Numbered from the stretch's first letter, positions 41,289 to 50,725 are shown. The stretch: DNA of 56,250 nucleotides from Candidatus Methylopumilus sp. (GCA_026399645.1 JAPLQN010000037.1:1-56250); one strand, 5' to 3'. Numbers and translations are program-made. The notes: generated by a model from the sequence alone, not told the origin.

Positions 41289-42593
41289 TTATTTTGAAGA
41301 AATTCTCCAAACGCGATTGCCCACATCATCTGCAATAAGAAGATTTCCTTTTTTATCAATAGCTAAGCCCACTGGCCTTCCATAAGCTTCGTCCTCAATT
41401 ACAAAATCAGTGACGATATCTATGGGCAATCCTTGAGGTTCGTTATTCTTAAAGGCTATAAAAATAACTTTATAGCCACTTCGTGGCTTTCTATTCCATG
41501 AACCATGTTCACTGATAAAGACACCACTGTTATAAGGGGCTTTGAATTGTGAAGTGTTAGAAAAGGCCAAGCCTAAAGCTGCAACATGAGCCCCTAATGC
41601 ATAATCAGGTGAACGAGGCTTTAAGTTATCTGGCATAGGTTCTTTGACGCGAGGGTCTTTATGATCTTTGTAATACACATAAGGCCATCCAAAAAAATCG
41701 CCGTCATTAACGGAAGTTAAATAATCAGGTACTAAATCATTACCTAATTCATCTCTTTCATTAACCACTGTCCATAACTTACTCGAAGATGGTTGCCATG
41801 CAAGGCCATTTGGATTTCTAAGGCCTGACGCATAAATTCTTTTTTGTTTTGTTTTAAGATCAATTTCTAAAATCACAGCTCTATCTTTTTCTTGATCTAA
41901 TCCATGCTCTCCAATATTACTATTAGATCCAACTGTTACATAAATCTTTGTACCATCAAAAGATGCAACAATATTTCTGGTCCAATGTCCATTAATTTCG
42001 CCCTCTGGTAAATCTACAACTTTTTCTGGTGGATGTTTTTTAGTGTCAATTTTTAGAGCATCTAACTCATAATGAAAGCGCATAACTGCATTAGTATTAG
42101 CTACATATAAATCATTACCTATCAACGTCATACCAAAAGGTGAATGTAAATTAGTTAAAAAATCACTGGCTAATTCAGCAACTCCATCGTCATTTTCATC
42201 TCGAAGCAACGTAATTTTGTCTGGGCTATCATTACCTGCTCCAGCCCGTTTCATGATGTATCTAGCTATAAGATCTTTTAAGCCCTGTATTTTTTTAGGG
42301 GGTTGTTTGTTACTTTGCGCAACTAAAACGTCTCCGTTGGGTAAAACGTATAGCCAACGAGGATGCGACAGTTCTTTTGAATAAAGATTTACCATAAAGC
42401 TATCTTTGACTTTCGGTTTAATGCCTTCAGGCCATTGAGAAGCTTTTGCAATATTAACTGTAGGGATAATTGATGAGTTTGGCTCAGGTAATTGGGGATT
42501 TTTTCCTACATTTGAAATTGGTAAATCTGCAGAAGGTCTTGTTTGGCAAGCAAAGAGGATGCCCAATACAAAAATACTTATAATTTTTTTCAT
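41289..42593 (-). CDS. Sorbosone dehydrogenase-type PQQ-family lipoprotein
   Basis: 434 aa. The N-terminus MKKIISIFVLGILFACQTRP has a lipobox (LFAC), predicting a lipid anchor. The domain is a glucose/sorbosone dehydrogenase beta-propeller: SHPRWLYVLPNGDVLVAQSN, NLHSPFGMTLIGNDLYVANT, ASGLRNPNGLAWQPSSSKLW, GVFISEHGSWNRKPRSGYKV and GRPVGLAIDKKGNLLIADD. Members use PQQ to oxidise sugars in the periplasm; the real substrate is unknown. Confidence 0.87.
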   Translation of the reverse strand: MKKIISIFVLGILFACQTRPSADLPISNVGKNPQLPEPNSSIIPTVNIAKASQWPEGIKPKVKDSFMVNLYSKELSHPRWLYVLPNGDVLVAQSNKQPPKKIQGLKDLIARYIMKRAGAGNDSPDKITLLRDENDDGVAELASDFLTNLHSPFGMTLIGNDLYVANTNAVMRFHYELDALKIDTKKHPPEKVVDLPEGEINGHWTRNIVASFDGTKIYVTVGSNSNIGEHGLDQEKDRAVILEIDLKTKQKRIYASGLRNPNGLAWQPSSSKLWTVVNERDELGNDLVPDYLTSVNDGDFFGWPYVYYKDHKDPRVKEPMPDNLKPRSPDYALGAHVAALGLAFSNTSQFKAPYNSGVFISEHGSWNRKPRSGYKVIFIAFKNNEPQGLPIDIVTDFVIEDEAYGRPVGLAIDKKGNLLIADDVGNRVWRISSK

Positions 42594-42756
42594 ACTCTTA
42601 TTTTATATAATTGTTAAGATTTAAACGCACCTTTTTTATGGCCCCGCTACTTTTGACCTACTCAACCCCTCTATAAACTCTATAAATCTAGTAATATTAA
42701 TAATCTAAACACCGATGTATTTTTGTGTATTAATTCGCTAGAAAGCTAGGAAAGAA

Positions 42757-44037
42757 TTGAAGAATATTACTATTTACTGTTTTAGGAATGACTTACGCTT
42801 ATTCGATAATGCAGCCTTTCTAAAAGCCACCATTGAAAGTGATATTTTATTACCTTTATTCTGTCATCCGAATAATCAGCTAATACATAAAGACATTCAA
42901 AGAATTGGTATTCATAGGCAAACTTTTTTAAGACAAACATTAAATCAATTAAAAGACAATCTGAAATCTCTTAATTCAGATCTTCTTGAAGTAAATGGCA
43001 ATATTTATGAGGAAATAAAGAAAATATCAGAAAAAATAGGTGCAACTAAAATTATCTTGGAGAAAATTATAAGTCCTGAGGAGCTAGATCAAGAAAATTC
43101 AATAAGAAGTATAGGTATTCCTGTTGAAACTTTTTGGCAGTCTTCTATGATAGAGCCAACAGAACTTCCATTTGACCTGAAAAATATGCCAGATATTTTT
43201 ACAGACTTCAGAAAATTAATTGAAGCAAATAAAATTCTAACTAAAACACCAACCTTACTTCCAGATGAGCTTCCACCTCTTCCTGATATAAATATTGAGT
43301 TTGTTTTAAATGTTAATTTTCCTACAAGTATCAAACATGAATGTACTTCTTTTCCTTACCCTGAGAATCAATTCTATGGTGGGGAAAAAAATGCACTAGC
43401 TCATCTTGAAAATTATTTAATAAAAAAACTACCTCACACATATAAAGAAACACGTAATCAACTTTATGGAATAAATTTTTCAACAAAATTTTCACCCTGG
43501 TTATCTTTAGGCTCAATTTCAGCAAGATATATTGCGTTCAGAATAAAAGAATTTGAAAATCAGCATGGTGCAAACGAAAGCACATATTGGATATGGTTTG
43601 AGCTCTTATGGCGTGATTATTTTAGATTTATTCATTTTAAATTTGGAAAAAAGCTCTACTCTAAAAATGGTCTAAGTAATAATAACAATTTGATAAATCA
43701 TAATGATGAAAATTTTAATAAATGGGTACAAGGTGAAACAGGAAATGATTTAATAGATGCAGGCATGAAAGAATTAAGATTTACTGGATATCTTTCTAAC
43801 AGAATGAGGCAAATCGTAGCAAGTTACTTAATTTATGATCTTGGTTGTGACTGGAGAAAAGGAGCCTTATGGTTCGAATCTCAATTAATTGATTATGATG
43901 TATATAGCAATCAAGGAAATTGGCTATATATTGCTGGACTTGGAACAGACCCAAGAGGTGGAAGAAAATTTAACACAAAAAAGCAGAACCTCGAATACGA
44001 CCCCAATAATACCTATAAAAAAATGTGGCTCAACTGA
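42757..44037 (+). CDS. DASH-type cryptochrome/photolyase
   Basis: 426 aa from a TTG start with Shine-Dalgarno AGGAAAG. NITIYCFRNDLRLFDNAAFL opens the photolyase domain. YGINFSTKFSPWLSLGSISA, WIWFELLWRDYFRFIHFKFG and FTGYLSNRMRQIVASYLIYD, then CDWRKGALWFESQLIDYDVY and NQGNWLYIAGLGTDPRGGRK are CRY-DASH FAD-domain motifs. CRY-DASH proteins repair CPDs mainly in single-stranded DNA and may signal blue light. Second photolyase-family gene in the window. Confidence 0.93.
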   Translation: MKNITIYCFRNDLRLFDNAAFLKATIESDILLPLFCHPNNQLIHKDIQRIGIHRQTFLRQTLNQLKDNLKSLNSDLLEVNGNIYEEIKKISEKIGATKIILEKIISPEELDQENSIRSIGIPVETFWQSSMIEPTELPFDLKNMPDIFTDFRKLIEANKILTKTPTLLPDELPPLPDINIEFVLNVNFPTSIKHECTSFPYPENQFYGGEKNALAHLENYLIKKLPHTYKETRNQLYGINFSTKFSPWLSLGSISARYIAFRIKEFENQHGANESTYWIWFELLWRDYFRFIHFKFGKKLYSKNGLSNNNNLINHNDENFNKWVQGETGNDLIDAGMKELRFTGYLSNRMRQIVASYLIYDLGCDWRKGALWFESQLIDYDVYSNQGNWLYIAGLGTDPRGGRKFNTKKQNLEYDPNNTYKKMWLN

Positions 44038-44069
44038 TAATGCAGTTTTTTGGAAAATTACTTAAATTT

Positions 44070-44228
44070 TCATTTTTTTGGTACATCTTTTTTATCTAAT
44101 TCTTTCGTTTTTTTGATGTCTGAATTTGGTGGAACCATTTTTTCACCATCCCATCTTTGTCCGCACCAACAAATGCCTTGAGCATTTATTATACAAACAC
44201 CTCTTCCACAACAACGCTTATCTTCCAT
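44070..44228 (-). CDS. 52-aa cysteine-rich protein
   Basis: Reading from ATG at 44228: MEDKRCCGRGVCIINAQGIC, WCGQRWDGEKMVPPNSDIKK, TKELDKKDVPKK. Five cysteines in the first 22 residues (CC....C.......C.C) point to metal or cluster binding; the tail is Lys-rich and probably disordered. It sits 43 bp upstream-side of the DnaQ/GIY-YIG gene on the same strand and convergent with CRY-DASH. I recognise the pattern CxIxAxGxCWCGQxWDGEKM as likely conserved but cannot name a family. Confidence 0.7.
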   Translation of the reverse strand: MEDKRCCGRGVCIINAQGICWCGQRWDGEKMVPPNSDIKKTKELDKKDVPKK

Positions 44229-44271
44229 GATTAGTCACCTTATAAATTTATTTTTAATATAAAAAAACTAG

Positions 44272-45660
44272 TTAAAAGTTAATAACATTCGCATGACCAT
44301 TTGACAGATGTCTTGACAACAATTGATAGGTATCTAAATCGAATGCTAGTATTTGCTTTGATTCCTTAAAATCATACATATCAATTTCATTTTTAAGAGT
44401 ATCAAGATGCCGCCACTGATCAAATATATGTAATTCTATTTTTTCATTCTTTAAATTAAATTCTTTTATAGCTATTCTGCCTTTAAAAGGCCATGACTTC
44501 AATTTGAGAGAATGAAAGGCTTGTTTTGTCCGCAAGAAGTGAAGTTCTTTATCTTCTTGACCAACACAGACTCCTTTACAGCGTTTGATTTGTGATCGAA
44601 AACATGAGCCTTTTCCAACTTCAATTCCCAGCACTTTTAAACAAAGGGAGTATTCATCCGCAATTTTTAAAATAATATCTGTCGCTTGTTTTTTAGATCG
44701 AAATGTTCCAAATAGATTATTCATATTTTTAGGGATAATTTGATCTTCACTTACCAAAGATATCAACGGTAAAGTTTCAGGACTGTTCGATAAAAGCCAC
44801 GAGCATAGCTGTCTTTCTCTTCTAAGTTTGCGATTATGAATTGGCTGAAGCTCTTTAATCAATCTAGATTCAAGTAAAAGTGCACCAAATTCACCAGCGG
44901 TCTCTACCCACTCAATATGTTTGATTTGTTGACTAATCCTCATTTCTTTAGTCGAGCTGTGATCCGAACTAAAATGAGACATGATACGAGATCTCAAATT
45001 AATACTTTTACCAATATAAAGTGGTAAATTATTCTCCCCATAAAAGAGATAAACCCCGGAAGTTTCTGGCATATCATCAATTAAATGTCCATCAATTCCT
45101 GAAGGTAAAGTCTGCTTTTTACAAAGCTCAGCTACAGCCATTTCTAAATTCTCTAATCCATGCTCCTTTTTTGCAAGATCAATTAATTGCAACATCACTT
45201 CTACATCTCCCATAGCTCGATGCCGATTTGTACAATTGAATTTATGTCGTTCCATGATGGCACTTAAGCCATGGCTTTTATATTGCGGATAGAGTTTTCT
45301 TGATAACTTTACGGTACAAAGTACTTTTTGTTTTAGATCAATACCAATACGTTTAAACTCCGCTTTAAGAAACCCATGATCAAATCTTACGTTATGAGCA
45401 CATAGAACAGCGCCATCCAAATAGCCCAAAAGTTTTCCTGAGGCCTCTTCAAACGTTGGGGAATCCTGGACCATTTGATTTGTAATACCTGTTAAAGACT
45501 GAATGAAATCAGGAATATTTATTTTTGGATTAACTAGCGTTTGCCATCGATCTACTTCAATACCATTTTTGAAATGAATTAGTGCGATCTCCGTGATTCG
45601 ATCCCTAAGCGGTATCGCACCTGTTGTTTCAAGATCTAATAAAATATAGTTGGGTAACAT
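44272..45660 (-). CDS. DnaQ-type exonuclease fused to GIY-YIG (UvrC-like) nuclease
   Basis: 462 aa with two nuclease domains. Residues about 1-170: DEDDh 3'-5' exonuclease (ILLDLETTGAIPLRDRITEI, LCAHNVRFDHGFLKAEF, HRAMGDVEVMLQLI). Residues about 200-285: GIY-YIG domain as in UvrC/Cho (SGVYLFYGENNLPLYIGKSI, LLLESRLIKELQPIHNRKLR). The C-terminal part has CFRSQIKRCKGVCVGQED, the UvrC-type Cys motif. Probable role in nucleotide excision repair. Its stop is followed directly (coupled) after the renalase-like gene. Confidence 0.9.
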   Translation of the reverse strand: MLPNYILLDLETTGAIPLRDRITEIALIHFKNGIEVDRWQTLVNPKINIPDFIQSLTGITNQMVQDSPTFEEASGKLLGYLDGAVLCAHNVRFDHGFLKAEFKRIGIDLKQKVLCTVKLSRKLYPQYKSHGLSAIMERHKFNCTNRHRAMGDVEVMLQLIDLAKKEHGLENLEMAVAELCKKQTLPSGIDGHLIDDMPETSGVYLFYGENNLPLYIGKSINLRSRIMSHFSSDHSSTKEMRISQQIKHIEWVETAGEFGALLLESRLIKELQPIHNRKLRRERQLCSWLLSNSPETLPLISLVSEDQIIPKNMNNLFGTFRSKKQATDIILKIADEYSLCLKVLGIEVGKGSCFRSQIKRCKGVCVGQEDKELHFLRTKQAFHSLKLKSWPFKGRIAIKEFNLKNEKIELHIFDQWRHLDTLKNEIDMYDFKESKQILAFDLDTYQLLSRHLSNGHANVINF

Positions 45661-46659
45661 TTATACGGTCAAGTTTTTTAATGTATTTGCTAAGTTTAAA
45701 GAAGACATGAAAGCGCTTTCAATTCTTCCACTGATACACCAATCGCCACAAAAAGCCAATTTTAATGGGTAATCGATTATCTCTAGAGCTTTTTCCTGTC
45801 TGGAAGCATTGGCATACTTCCACCTCTTCAATTTAATAAAAGAAGCCTCATTTAAAGTTTTACCGCTGATTTCAGCTAGCTCATTAAGCATTTCATTGAT
45901 AATGATTGAGTCAGACTTACTTAAATTTTGATTAGCCCATTCGTTAGTACTCATTGCTATGATTGAAAGAGGCTTTCCTCTATTTGGTTTTGAGCTATTC
46001 ACTGAAACCCAGCTCAAAATTGAATCTGAAACGAATGCCGCATCCCAATCAAAAAAATTTTCAATTTCATAGCCTAACATTAAAGTAAAGCAAGGCTGCA
46101 TCTTCACGTCCTGCAAAATCATTTTTGGAGACAAATTTTTAGGTAAAAGATCATTTGCCTGTTCTGCTGGAACAGCAATTAACAACCAATCAAAAGGGCC
46201 AATTTCAGAATTAGCTGTTTCTAACAACCAATTGGCTTTAATTTTTTTAATCCCAGTAATCGTTTGATTGAAGCGAATGTCAATATTTTGAGCCAAATAT
46301 TGAGCGATTGAGTTCATTGATGGCGACCCTACATAGTGAGGAAAATCTTTGTCCCAAGTCCTCTCGCTTTGAATCTCACCAAACTTTAGCTCAACAAATC
46401 TTGCATTCCATTGTTCTACAGCATGATGCAACTCGAGCTCTTTAACAAATATCTGAAATGCTGGATTCTTAGCAGTAAAAAACTGAGCTCCGTGATCAAA
46501 AGAAAATCCTTGCTCATTAAGAGTGGAAAGTCTGCCACCTAGCTTATTAGATTTTTCAAACACAATAACATCAGCCAATTCACCCAATAGTCTTGCTAAA
46601 TTAAGTCCAGCAATTCCAGCGCCGATAATAGCTATTTTTGGCTTACTTTTTTTGATCAA
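45661..46659 (-). CDS. Renalase-like FAD-dependent oxidoreductase
   Basis: 332 aa. IAIIGAGIAGLNLARLLGEL is the FAD-binding fold, GGRLSTLNEQGFSFDHGAQF and FTAKNPAF are the amine-oxidase/renalase motif, and LAFCGDWCISGRIESAFMSS the C-terminal FAD contact. Bacterial members oxidise mis-formed dihydro-NAD(P) isomers or unknown substrates (family knowledge). It abuts the exonuclease gene (stop and start adjacent) and lies near CRY-DASH, as such genes often do. Confidence 0.85.
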   Translation of the reverse strand: MIKKSKPKIAIIGAGIAGLNLARLLGELADVIVFEKSNKLGGRLSTLNEQGFSFDHGAQFFTAKNPAFQIFVKELELHHAVEQWNARFVELKFGEIQSERTWDKDFPHYVGSPSMNSIAQYLAQNIDIRFNQTITGIKKIKANWLLETANSEIGPFDWLLIAVPAEQANDLLPKNLSPKMILQDVKMQPCFTLMLGYEIENFFDWDAAFVSDSILSWVSVNSSKPNRGKPLSIIAMSTNEWANQNLSKSDSIIINEMLNELAEISGKTLNEASFIKLKRWKYANASRQEKALEIIDYPLKLAFCGDWCISGRIESAFMSSLNLANTLKNLTV

Positions 46660-46711
46660 AATATATTGCTGGGTTTATTAAATTATTTTCGGTTTGATAG
46701 TTACTGAAAAG

Positions 46712-47449
46712 CTATTTTACTAAAGGTCTGATACTTGAAAAGCCGCCATCAATAGACCAAACTTGACCTGTAACTCTTTGGGCTTTTTCAGACAACAGCC
46801 AAGCCATTAAATCAGCAACTTCTTCAGGACTTCCAATACCTTTAATTGGGTACTGTTTCGCAGCTATTTCTCTCATTAGATCACTTGTTAAAAGATTTGC
46901 TGAAGCGGGAGTATCCAAAATTCCAGGGGAAACTGCATTAATACGAATATTTGAAGCAGCATATGAAGCAGCAGAGCTCCTTACAAGCGCCTCAAGCCCT
47001 CCCTTTGCAGCTGATATGACTTCATGATTGGAAATACCTATGCTAGCAGCTGCTGATGAAACAAAAACTGCTGACCCATGAATAGCTGATTTTTTTAAAT
47101 GATCTACAAAACCTGACAATGTGAATAATGCACTAAATAGGTTTGCTGACATGCAATCAAAGAAATCAGCTTCGGATGTTCTATGAAGTGATCCAAGTCT
47201 AATGTTGCCAACACAATGCGCTAAGCTATCTATGGTGATGTTTCTTTCTACAATTTCATCAAATATTTGTTTAACTCCCTGGAAACTCGAGCAGTCTGCA
47301 GTAATTTGAATGTGCTTATCTCCGTAAATCTCTTGAAGTTTTTCTGAATTTCTACTCACTAAAACTAGTTGCCTGTTATTTTTAGTTAAGTTTTCAGCCA
47401 AGGCTTGAGCTAAGCCACCAGTTGCACCTGTGATTAATACTTTTTTCAT
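46712..47449 (-). CDS. Short-chain dehydrogenase/reductase
   Basis: 245 aa classical SDR. VLITGATGGLAQALAENLTK gives the NAD(P) site, NRQLVLVSRN suggests NADP preference, SAVFVSSAAASIGISNHEVI with SAAKGGLEALVRSSA hold the catalytic Ser and an unusual Ser-Ala-Ala-Lys where Tyr-x-x-x-Lys is expected, and VTGQVWSIDGGFSSIRPLVK ends the chain. The missing tyrosine (HEVISAAKGG) makes catalysis doubtful or altered. 52 bp upstream of the renalase-like gene. Confidence 0.83.
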   Translation of the reverse strand: MKKVLITGATGGLAQALAENLTKNNRQLVLVSRNSEKLQEIYGDKHIQITADCSSFQGVKQIFDEIVERNITIDSLAHCVGNIRLGSLHRTSEADFFDCMSANLFSALFTLSGFVDHLKKSAIHGSAVFVSSAAASIGISNHEVISAAKGGLEALVRSSAASYAASNIRINAVSPGILDTPASANLLTSDLMREIAAKQYPIKGIGSPEEVADLMAWLLSEKAQRVTGQVWSIDGGFSSIRPLVK

Positions 47450-47503
47450 ATTTGCACCTTTTAAGCTCTTAAAAATATTGACTTGAGGTGAATCTAATTA
47501 AGA

Positions 47504-47899
47504 TTAACTATGAATCTGATAACCTAAAAATAATCCATAAGCTCCACCTAGCCATAATCCAGCTACAACTAAGAGAGAAATTAAATGTCCCCATCTCTTC
47601 TGGCTTGGATATTTACTGTGCGCATAGGAATCCCATGCACTAGCAACAATCCAAATAAGGCCAGAATCGCCAGCACCTTTGGTACTTAAGAATGATGCAT
47701 AGATCCAAAGTGCTGGAATGAACATAGCAAAGTTAATCAAAGCTGCGTTTTGATGCCTTAATGAATTAAGGATAGTAAACGTGGCATTGCTACTTAAATT
47801 TGAACTGATTGTTTGGCTAAGCAAAGTATTATTAACAAAAAGCCAAAAAACAGCTAAAAGAGTAATAGCAAATGGGTATATGCAGCTATTTAGAAACAT
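47504..47899 (-). CDS. Uncharacterised four-helix membrane protein behind azurin
   Basis: 131 aa with about three to four hydrophobic segments (residues 8-25, about 57-72, about 76-90, about 107-126). KRWGHLISLLVVAGLWLGGA is a typical last helix. It starts 8 bp after the azurin stop, so the two are probably one operon. No family recognised. Confidence 0.6.
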   Translation of the reverse strand: MFLNSCIYPFAITLLAVFWLFVNNTLLSQTISSNLSSNATFTILNSLRHQNAALINFAMFIPALWIYASFLSTKGAGDSGLIWIVASAWDSYAHSKYPSQKRWGHLISLLVVAGLWLGGAYGLFLGYQIHS

Positions 47900-47907
47900 A
47901 AAACTCC

Positions 47908-48348
47908 TTAATTAAATTTAACATTGCCTTTCATGACGGAAGAATGTCCTGGAAAACTACAAACAAAAACATACGGCTCATTGGTATTAAATACGGTTGA
48001 TTTAAATTTAACTGAGGTTGATTCACCACCACCAATAACATTAGTCGCAACAACTACGCGTACGTCTTTTGCTTTCACATAATTACTATTTAATCCTGCT
48101 GATAATCCATCTTTTAAAACAGCATCCATATCTGGTTTTTTTGTGATCACAACATTATGTCCCATCACAGCCTTGGGCAAAGTACCATTAACTTTGAAAT
48201 TAAGCGTGACTTCCTCACAAGATTTTTTAACTGTAATTTCCTTTGTGTTGTAAGCCATAGCTGCTGTTGCTTCAATATTAATATCGCATTCGCCTGCATA
48301 GACTGAGGTTGCAAATAACCCTAAAAGAATAACTGATATTTTTTTCAT
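47908..48348 (-). CDS. Azurin, periplasmic blue copper protein
   Basis: 146 aa with signal peptide (MKKISVILLGLFATSVYAGE). All four type 1 copper ligands are seen: His in AVMGHNVVITKK, and Cys, His and Met in YVFVCSFPGHSSVMKGNVKF; the structural disulfide cysteines are in AGECDINIEA and KKSCEEVTLN. Shuttles electrons in the periplasm, likely between a quinoprotein or cytochrome and an oxidase. Confidence 0.96.
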   Translation of the reverse strand: MKKISVILLGLFATSVYAGECDINIEATAAMAYNTKEITVKKSCEEVTLNFKVNGTLPKAVMGHNVVITKKPDMDAVLKDGLSAGLNSNYVKAKDVRVVVATNVIGGGESTSVKFKSTVFNTNEPYVFVCSFPGHSSVMKGNVKFN

Positions 48349-48660
48349 GATTTTTCCTTAATTATTATTGTAAAAACATCTTTATGACAAAAATTATTTA
48401 TTTTAGTTCTTGAGAGTTATACTTAAAAAAAGCTATCTATAGGTTTCATCACAATTAGTTCAATCATTATTACTGTCTATTATTTTTTTTATATACAGAT
48501 TTTTCTTCATGAATTTACTTAAAATTAAGATTAAGTGAATTATTCTAAGACTTAGCTAGTCACAAAAATAACTGCTTCAAAGAATAAAATGCTACCTACT
48601 TTTTAGTGGTCAGAAAAGATAAATATTAATAATTTTTTTAAAAGTCTAAAGGGGATAGTT
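48349..48660. other. 312-bp region without a recognised gene
   Basis: AT-rich divergent spacer between azurin (minus) and the Cys-rich peptide (plus). Apart from the Shine-Dalgarno AAGGGG at 48650-48655 for the peptide and presumably two promoters, I see no supported element. Confidence 0.5.
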
Positions 48661-48837
48661 ATGCTGACAAAATCAAGACAATTAGTTAAAGCATCACAGA
48701 AACTTAAAACTCATAAAGTCTCCAAAAATACTCAACTAAAAGTATTAAAAACGACAGATGGTGATGTTTTCGTTTGTAAACAGGGTGATACGGTATGTTG
48801 GCAAAGGTATACATCCGCAATGACGGATTGTGTGTAA
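48661..48837 (+). CDS. Short Cys-rich peptide with CW.RY.SAM.DCV tail, copy 2
   Basis: ATG at 48661 with a strong Shine-Dalgarno (AAGGGGAT). 58 aa: MLTKSRQLVKASQKLKTHKV, SKNTQLKVLKTTDGDVFVCK, QGDTVCWQRYTSAMTDCV. The Lys-rich N-terminal part has no signal sequence; the tail has Cys39, Cys46 and Cys57. The tail matches the copy at 23294-23449 in the pattern VCKQxDxxCWxRYxSAMxDCV, while the N-terminal parts differ. 90 bp upstream of a small exported protein. Family unknown. Confidence 0.8.
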   Translation: MLTKSRQLVKASQKLKTHKVSKNTQLKVLKTTDGDVFVCKQGDTVCWQRYTSAMTDCV

Positions 48838-48926
48838 GATTGCGAATAAATTAGTGGTATCCATGTACTTTTATTTATGTCTCATCTAAAACTCTAAGTT
48901 TTAATTTTAATCATCAAGGAAAATCA

Positions 48927-49268
48927 ATGAAAATTTTTGCTACAGTAGCTCTTACAGCATCCCTTGCTTTCTCTTTTATTTCATTCGCTGAAGCAGAGCA
49001 ATGGACTGTAATTAATGATACAGATGCAGTCAAGATTGAACGTTCAAATGTAACCAAGAAATCTGATATAGGTTTTACAGGGATATTTAGAAAAATGGAT
49101 AAGGCTAGTAAGGTGATGACACCTCTTGTGATTTCAGTAGATTGTGGAACAAAATTTTATGAATTAAAAGATATTCCTAAAGCAGGAGATGACGCTAGCG
49201 TTATTTCGAGTGGTATTGCAAATCCTGATCATAAGTTATTTGCTTATATCGAAAAGGGCTGTAAGTAA
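48927..49268 (+). CDS. Small exported protein of unknown function
   Basis: 113 aa, Shine-Dalgarno AAGGAAAA before ATG. Signal peptide MKIFATVALTASLAFSFISF then AEAEQW. The mature part (QWTVINDTDAVKIERSNVTK...VISVDCGTKFYELKD...YIEKGCK) has two Cys that may form a disulfide and looks like the small surface-adhesin-like (lipocalin-size) periplasmic group. No firm family. Confidence 0.6.
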   Translation: MKIFATVALTASLAFSFISFAEAEQWTVINDTDAVKIERSNVTKKSDIGFTGIFRKMDKASKVMTPLVISVDCGTKFYELKDIPKAGDDASVISSGIANPDHKLFAYIEKGCK

Positions 49269-49348
49269 TACCTAAGGCTTTGTAGATATTTATTCTTACA
49301 GGTAAGATATTAGGGAAAATACAAAGATTATTATTTATAGAGGATCAA

Positions 49349-50725
49349 ATGAACCAATTTTATAAAAAACTAAACGTATTAATAATACTTACCTGCTTCA
49401 TACATACCAATGTATTTGCATTAACTAAGAATGAATCAATTATTCCTCCGGAACTACAAAAAAAATTAGAAGAGGTATATGGAAAAATCAAATCTGATTA
49501 TGTAGATAATATTGATGATAAAAAATTAATGGAAGGAGCTATAAATGGCCTTGTAACTAATTTAGATCCTCACTCTTCTTATCTAGATATTGATGCTCAA
49601 AAAGATTTTACTGCTGCTACAAGTGGAGAATTTTCAGGTGTAGGTATAGATACCGGTATGGAAGATGGTTTAGTGAGAGTGGTTTCTCCTATTGAGGATT
49701 CTCCAGCTTACAAAGCAGGTCTTAAAACAGGTGATCTTGTATTTGAAATAGATGGCAAAAATGTTAAAGGAATGACCTTGAGTGAGGCTATCAATAAAAT
49801 TCGGGGTCCTAAAGGTACGACAGTTAAGCTTTCAGTACTTCGTAAAAAAACAGCCGCGCCTTTATTTTTCAGTATTGTTCGCGAAACGATAAAAAATCCA
49901 AGTATCAAATTTAAATTATCAAATCAAGACTATCCATATTTAAGAATTACGCAATTCCAAGAAAATACTGGGATTGATTTGGCAAAAAATTTGAAGCTTA
50001 TTTCTGAACAGAATAAAGAACCTTTAAAGGGATTGGTGATTGATTTAAGAAATAATCCAGGAGGTATGGTTTCTTCTGCGGTAGCAGTTGCAGCAGCTTT
50101 CCTAGAAAAGGACAAGCTAATTGTATATTCAGATGGTAAAACTAATAACGCAAAAATGAAATTATTTGCTAACCCATACAATTATGTTGAAGGTGGCGAA
50201 AAAAATGATTATCTAAAAGATATTTCAGAAGAATATAAAAAAATACCTATAGTTGTATTGGTTAATAACGGATCAGCTTCTGCTGCTGAAATTGTTGCAG
50301 GGGCCTTACAAGATCATAAGAGAGCTATAATTTTAGGTACCCAAACTTTTGGGAAAGGTACTATACAACAATTATTTCCTCTTAAAACAGGCTCAGCTAT
50401 CAAAATTACAATAGCAAAATATTACACCCCCAGCGGAAAATCAATACAAGCAAAAGGCATTTTGCCTAACTACATTGCTGAAGATCCATCAGATATATCA
50501 GATACACCAGTCGCTAAAACATTCGAATCGTCTTATAAGAATCATCTAGAAAATGAGAAAGAAAGCACTCTTCAGGAAACTGCTGCGAAAATTGTAAAGC
50601 TTTCCGAACAAAATAAAAAAATATTTTCAGATAAATCTTCATTTGAAACAGGGACAAAGGCTGATTATCAATATGTTCAAGCAATTCATCTTCTTCAAGG
50701 GAAAGCCTTAGATATTGAGAAGTAA
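49349..50725 (+). CDS. S41-family carboxyl-terminal processing protease (CtpA-like)
   Basis: 458 aa with signal peptide, then VYGKIKSDYVDNIDDKKLME and GLVTNLDPHSSYLD (N-terminal part), a PDZ domain (about residues 95-165: EFSGVGIDTGMEDGLVRVVS), and the tail-specific protease domain. Catalytic Ser in VLVNNGSASAAEIVAGALQD and Lys in GTQTFGKGTIQQLFPLKTG. Cuts periplasmic proteins at their C-termini. Ends about 200 bp before the convergent peroxiredoxin. Confidence 0.93.
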   Translation: MNQFYKKLNVLIILTCFIHTNVFALTKNESIIPPELQKKLEEVYGKIKSDYVDNIDDKKLMEGAINGLVTNLDPHSSYLDIDAQKDFTAATSGEFSGVGIDTGMEDGLVRVVSPIEDSPAYKAGLKTGDLVFEIDGKNVKGMTLSEAINKIRGPKGTTVKLSVLRKKTAAPLFFSIVRETIKNPSIKFKLSNQDYPYLRITQFQENTGIDLAKNLKLISEQNKEPLKGLVIDLRNNPGGMVSSAVAVAAAFLEKDKLIVYSDGKTNNAKMKLFANPYNYVEGGEKNDYLKDISEEYKKIPIVVLVNNGSASAAEIVAGALQDHKRAIILGTQTFGKGTIQQLFPLKTGSAIKITIAKYYTPSGKSIQAKGILPNYIAEDPSDISDTPVAKTFESSYKNHLENEKESTLQETAAKIVKLSEQNKKIFSDKSSFETGTKADYQYVQAIHLLQGKALDIEK

